64,000 nucleotides of DNA. Origin: Siphlonurus alternatus (taxonomy: Eukaryota > Arthropoda > Insecta > Ephemeroptera > Siphlonuridae). This document shows, one piece after another, positions 62,672 through 64,000 of this stretch. Location of the stretch: the NCBI GenBank assembly GCA_949825025.1, contig OX463782.1, positions 37,845,951-37,909,950 of the forward strand. Reading direction: 5' to 3'. The translations under genes were made by a program, and so were the position numbers. The notes beneath the pieces are model-generated. The model was not told where the DNA came from, ran no database searches, and worked only from the letters and a program-made list of their open reading frames with translations. How positions within the stretch are numbered: the stretch's first letter is position 1; each line of letters starts with the position of its first letter.

Positions 62672-63055
62672 ATATGTGGGAGGTGTGGCGCAGTGCGCTT
62701 GACCGGGTCTCGTTAGATCACCGAAGTTAAGCAACGCCGAGCGTGGTAGTAGTTGGATGGGTGACCATTTTCAACAAAAAACACGTTTCCCAACCAGGGG
62801 TATAATAAATCGTTGCGCTTTTCTACTATGTGGTTCCCCTGGCTTTGAACTATTGCACTTCCGGTTCATTGACAAAAGCTGTAGCGTCCATCCTGGCTGA
62901 GATTTCTACGTTTCCCTCAGTCGCAGGTAAATGGCGTGAAGGATTGCAAGGCCGTGGCTGCCCTCGCTCCCGATGCGCCCGCGAAACGCTCAAGTTAGGG
63001 TTACGGAAGATTCGGGGTTTCAAACTTAGTGAGTATAAGTACCCATTTTTTTTTT
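62672..63055 (+). repeat. 5S-headed SINE type A1, best full-length copy
   Basis: Head 62676-62770: GACCGGGTCTCGTTAGATCA, CCGAAGTTAAGCAACGCC, GGATGGGTGACC, that is the 5S rRNA box A/IE/C region. Then CCAGGGGTATAATAAATCG, GGCTTTGAACTATTGCACTT, core, and GATTCGGGGTTTCAAAC. It ends at a T/A-rich junction with the next, inverted SINE. Confidence 0.9.
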
Positions 63056-63430
63056 ATTTTACAAAGATACAACCCCTAAGAGCTTACAGCTCGCGGCGGG
63101 GTAATGGGTAGGGATAAGGTAGGGAACGGATGCCACGGCCTGTTACGCGTCCCAGCATTCACTGAGGTGAGACTGAGGGAACCGTAGAAAACCTCAGTCA
63201 GGACGGACATCTCTACTTTTTATCAATGGACCAAAGTGATGTCCAAAGCCTGGGGAACCACACACAAGTGCATCACTGCACTGGGTGGAAAGCGAGACGA
63301 ATTTACCCCAGGGAGGGAGTAACGTAATTTTTACTTGATACTGTCACCCATCCAAGTACTAACCACGCTCGACGTAGCCTGTGACTTTGGTGATCTAACG
63401 AGAACCAGTCAATCAATGTACTGCGCCACG
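63045..63430 (-). repeat. 5S-headed SINE type A2, best full-length copy
   Basis: Inverted: tail at 63045 (plus-strand TTTTACAAAGATACAACCCC), core at 63160-63210, body GCACTGGGTGGAAAGCGAGA, and 5S head at 63340-63430 (CACCCATCCAAGTACTAACC, TGATCTAACGAGAACC in plus sense). It is arranged tail-to-tail with the A1 copy before it. Confidence 0.9.
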
Positions 63431-63643
63431 TGGTTTGATTAAAAAATATTTATGTCCAATGGCGGGAAGTTTGAATTAGGCCATGGCCGCTCATATTTGT
63501 ACGAATATTTTAAGCAATATTGCTGTTAAGGTGAATGCTTACGCCAATAGCAGAGTATGCTGCAGTAATTAAACTATAACCTTGTAAAAAATGCACATGC
63601 AGCAGTGCGTCTATTTAGACACACAGCAAACAATATTCCGTGA

Positions 63644-63889
63644 AGATCGCGCGCTACAATACGTCGAAGCTATAAGCGCCTGAAAGCAGGCCTCCCTTGC
63701 TGCACCTTCAGCGGACGACTTTCACCGCTCCAGAGCGACGTGGTTTTCTCCAAAGTGCCAGAGATGACCAAAAAGCTTACAGGACGTCTTCTCCAAAATA
63801 CAATTCTAGCTCCAATAGACGTACGGCAGATTTCAAAGAGCGACGTACGCATCGAAGAAAAAGGGACAGGAAAAAAATCTTATGTGTAA
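63644..63889 (+). CDS. Candidate terminal exon of an unknown gene
   Basis: An 82-codon open frame between TGA at 63641 and TAA at 63887 reads, in its better part, PLQSDVVFSKVPEMTKKL, then TGRLLQNTILAPIDV and KSDVRIEEKGTGKK. A possible acceptor (CTGAAAGCAG) ends near 63688, and AATAAA at 63923-63928 lies 34 bp after the stop. The composition looks protein-like, but I recognise no family and see no upstream exon. A retrocopy or transposon relic is equally possible. Confidence 0.4.
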   Translation, partial: RSRATIRRSYKRLKAGLPCCTFSGRLSPLQSDVVFSKVPEMTKKLTGRLLQNTILAPIDVRQISKSDVRIEEKGTGKKSYV

Positions 63890-64000
63890 CATTATATATT
63901 ATAGCCTGTGTTTTATGTTTTCAATAAAAAAAGCCCACTCTGAGTGAACATTTTTATTATTATTAATTTTTTTGCTCGATTCTGCATTTTGTCTTACGAG

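Noticed and set aside
62676..62775. Possible 5S rRNA gene
   Set aside because: Only the internal-promoter part of 5S rRNA is present and it runs straight into a SINE body; both 5' and 3' ends of a real 5S gene are lacking.

Overview
The window is eukaryotic nuclear DNA from an arthropod, most likely a pancrustacean. It is AT-rich and gene-sparse, with short GC-rich exons carrying GT/AG splice sites and AATAAA signals. The best taxonomic marker is a five-exon Delta/Epsilon-type glutathione S-transferase; class and taxon are inferred from motifs, with no database search. There are no operons, Shine-Dalgarno sites or CRISPR arrays.

Genes. (1) One isolated exon at 9331-9521 (+), with a tyrosine/proline-motif tail and an apparent frameshift. 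(2) A complete GST on the minus strand (18190 to 11956, 217 aa), whose introns are full of transposon debris. (3) An intronless gene for mitochondrial ribosomal protein mL42 (25241-25582, +). (4) Three genes for small secreted proteins: a 100-aa two-exon gene (40919-45483, +), a 78-aa tyrosine-rich three-exon gene (52394-57679, +), and the last exon of a paralogue of the first (61994-61677, -). The first and third share a core F-x-PDEG ... YG/FG-x-R ... LI-x-x-LG-x-G that I do not recognise. (5) Weaker candidates at 1850-2143 (+), 36564-36669 (-) and 63644-63889 (+).

Most of the rest is mobile DNA. Three SINE types occur: two with a 5S-rRNA-like head but different tails, and one with a tRNA-like head. 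All three share a central core of about 60 bp. At least four hAT-type insertions have clear 8-bp target duplications, some nested inside SINEs or a palindromic mariner remnant. Many palindromic MITEs are present, a large set of them bounded by TTAA. A few non-LTR retrotransposon 3' ends remain in GST introns and at about 39.8 kb. A 1.7-kb fold-back at 37.55-39.26 kb has arms made of inverted tandem ~130-bp units.

The most unusual find is a family whose arms are a 16-bp minisatellite and whose insertions make 9-bp target duplications: a 1,166-bp copy at 27235-28400 (duplication GCCTGCAGA), a 209-bp copy at 6438-6646 inside a MITE, and a 39-bp copy at 28083-28121 (duplication GATGAAAAT). The empty site for the 39-bp copy is preserved in the opposite arm of the big element. 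The 9-bp duplications suggest a Mutator-like (MULE) mechanism. Palindromic elements end about 20 bp upstream of splice acceptors in two genes, so repeats may affect host splicing.
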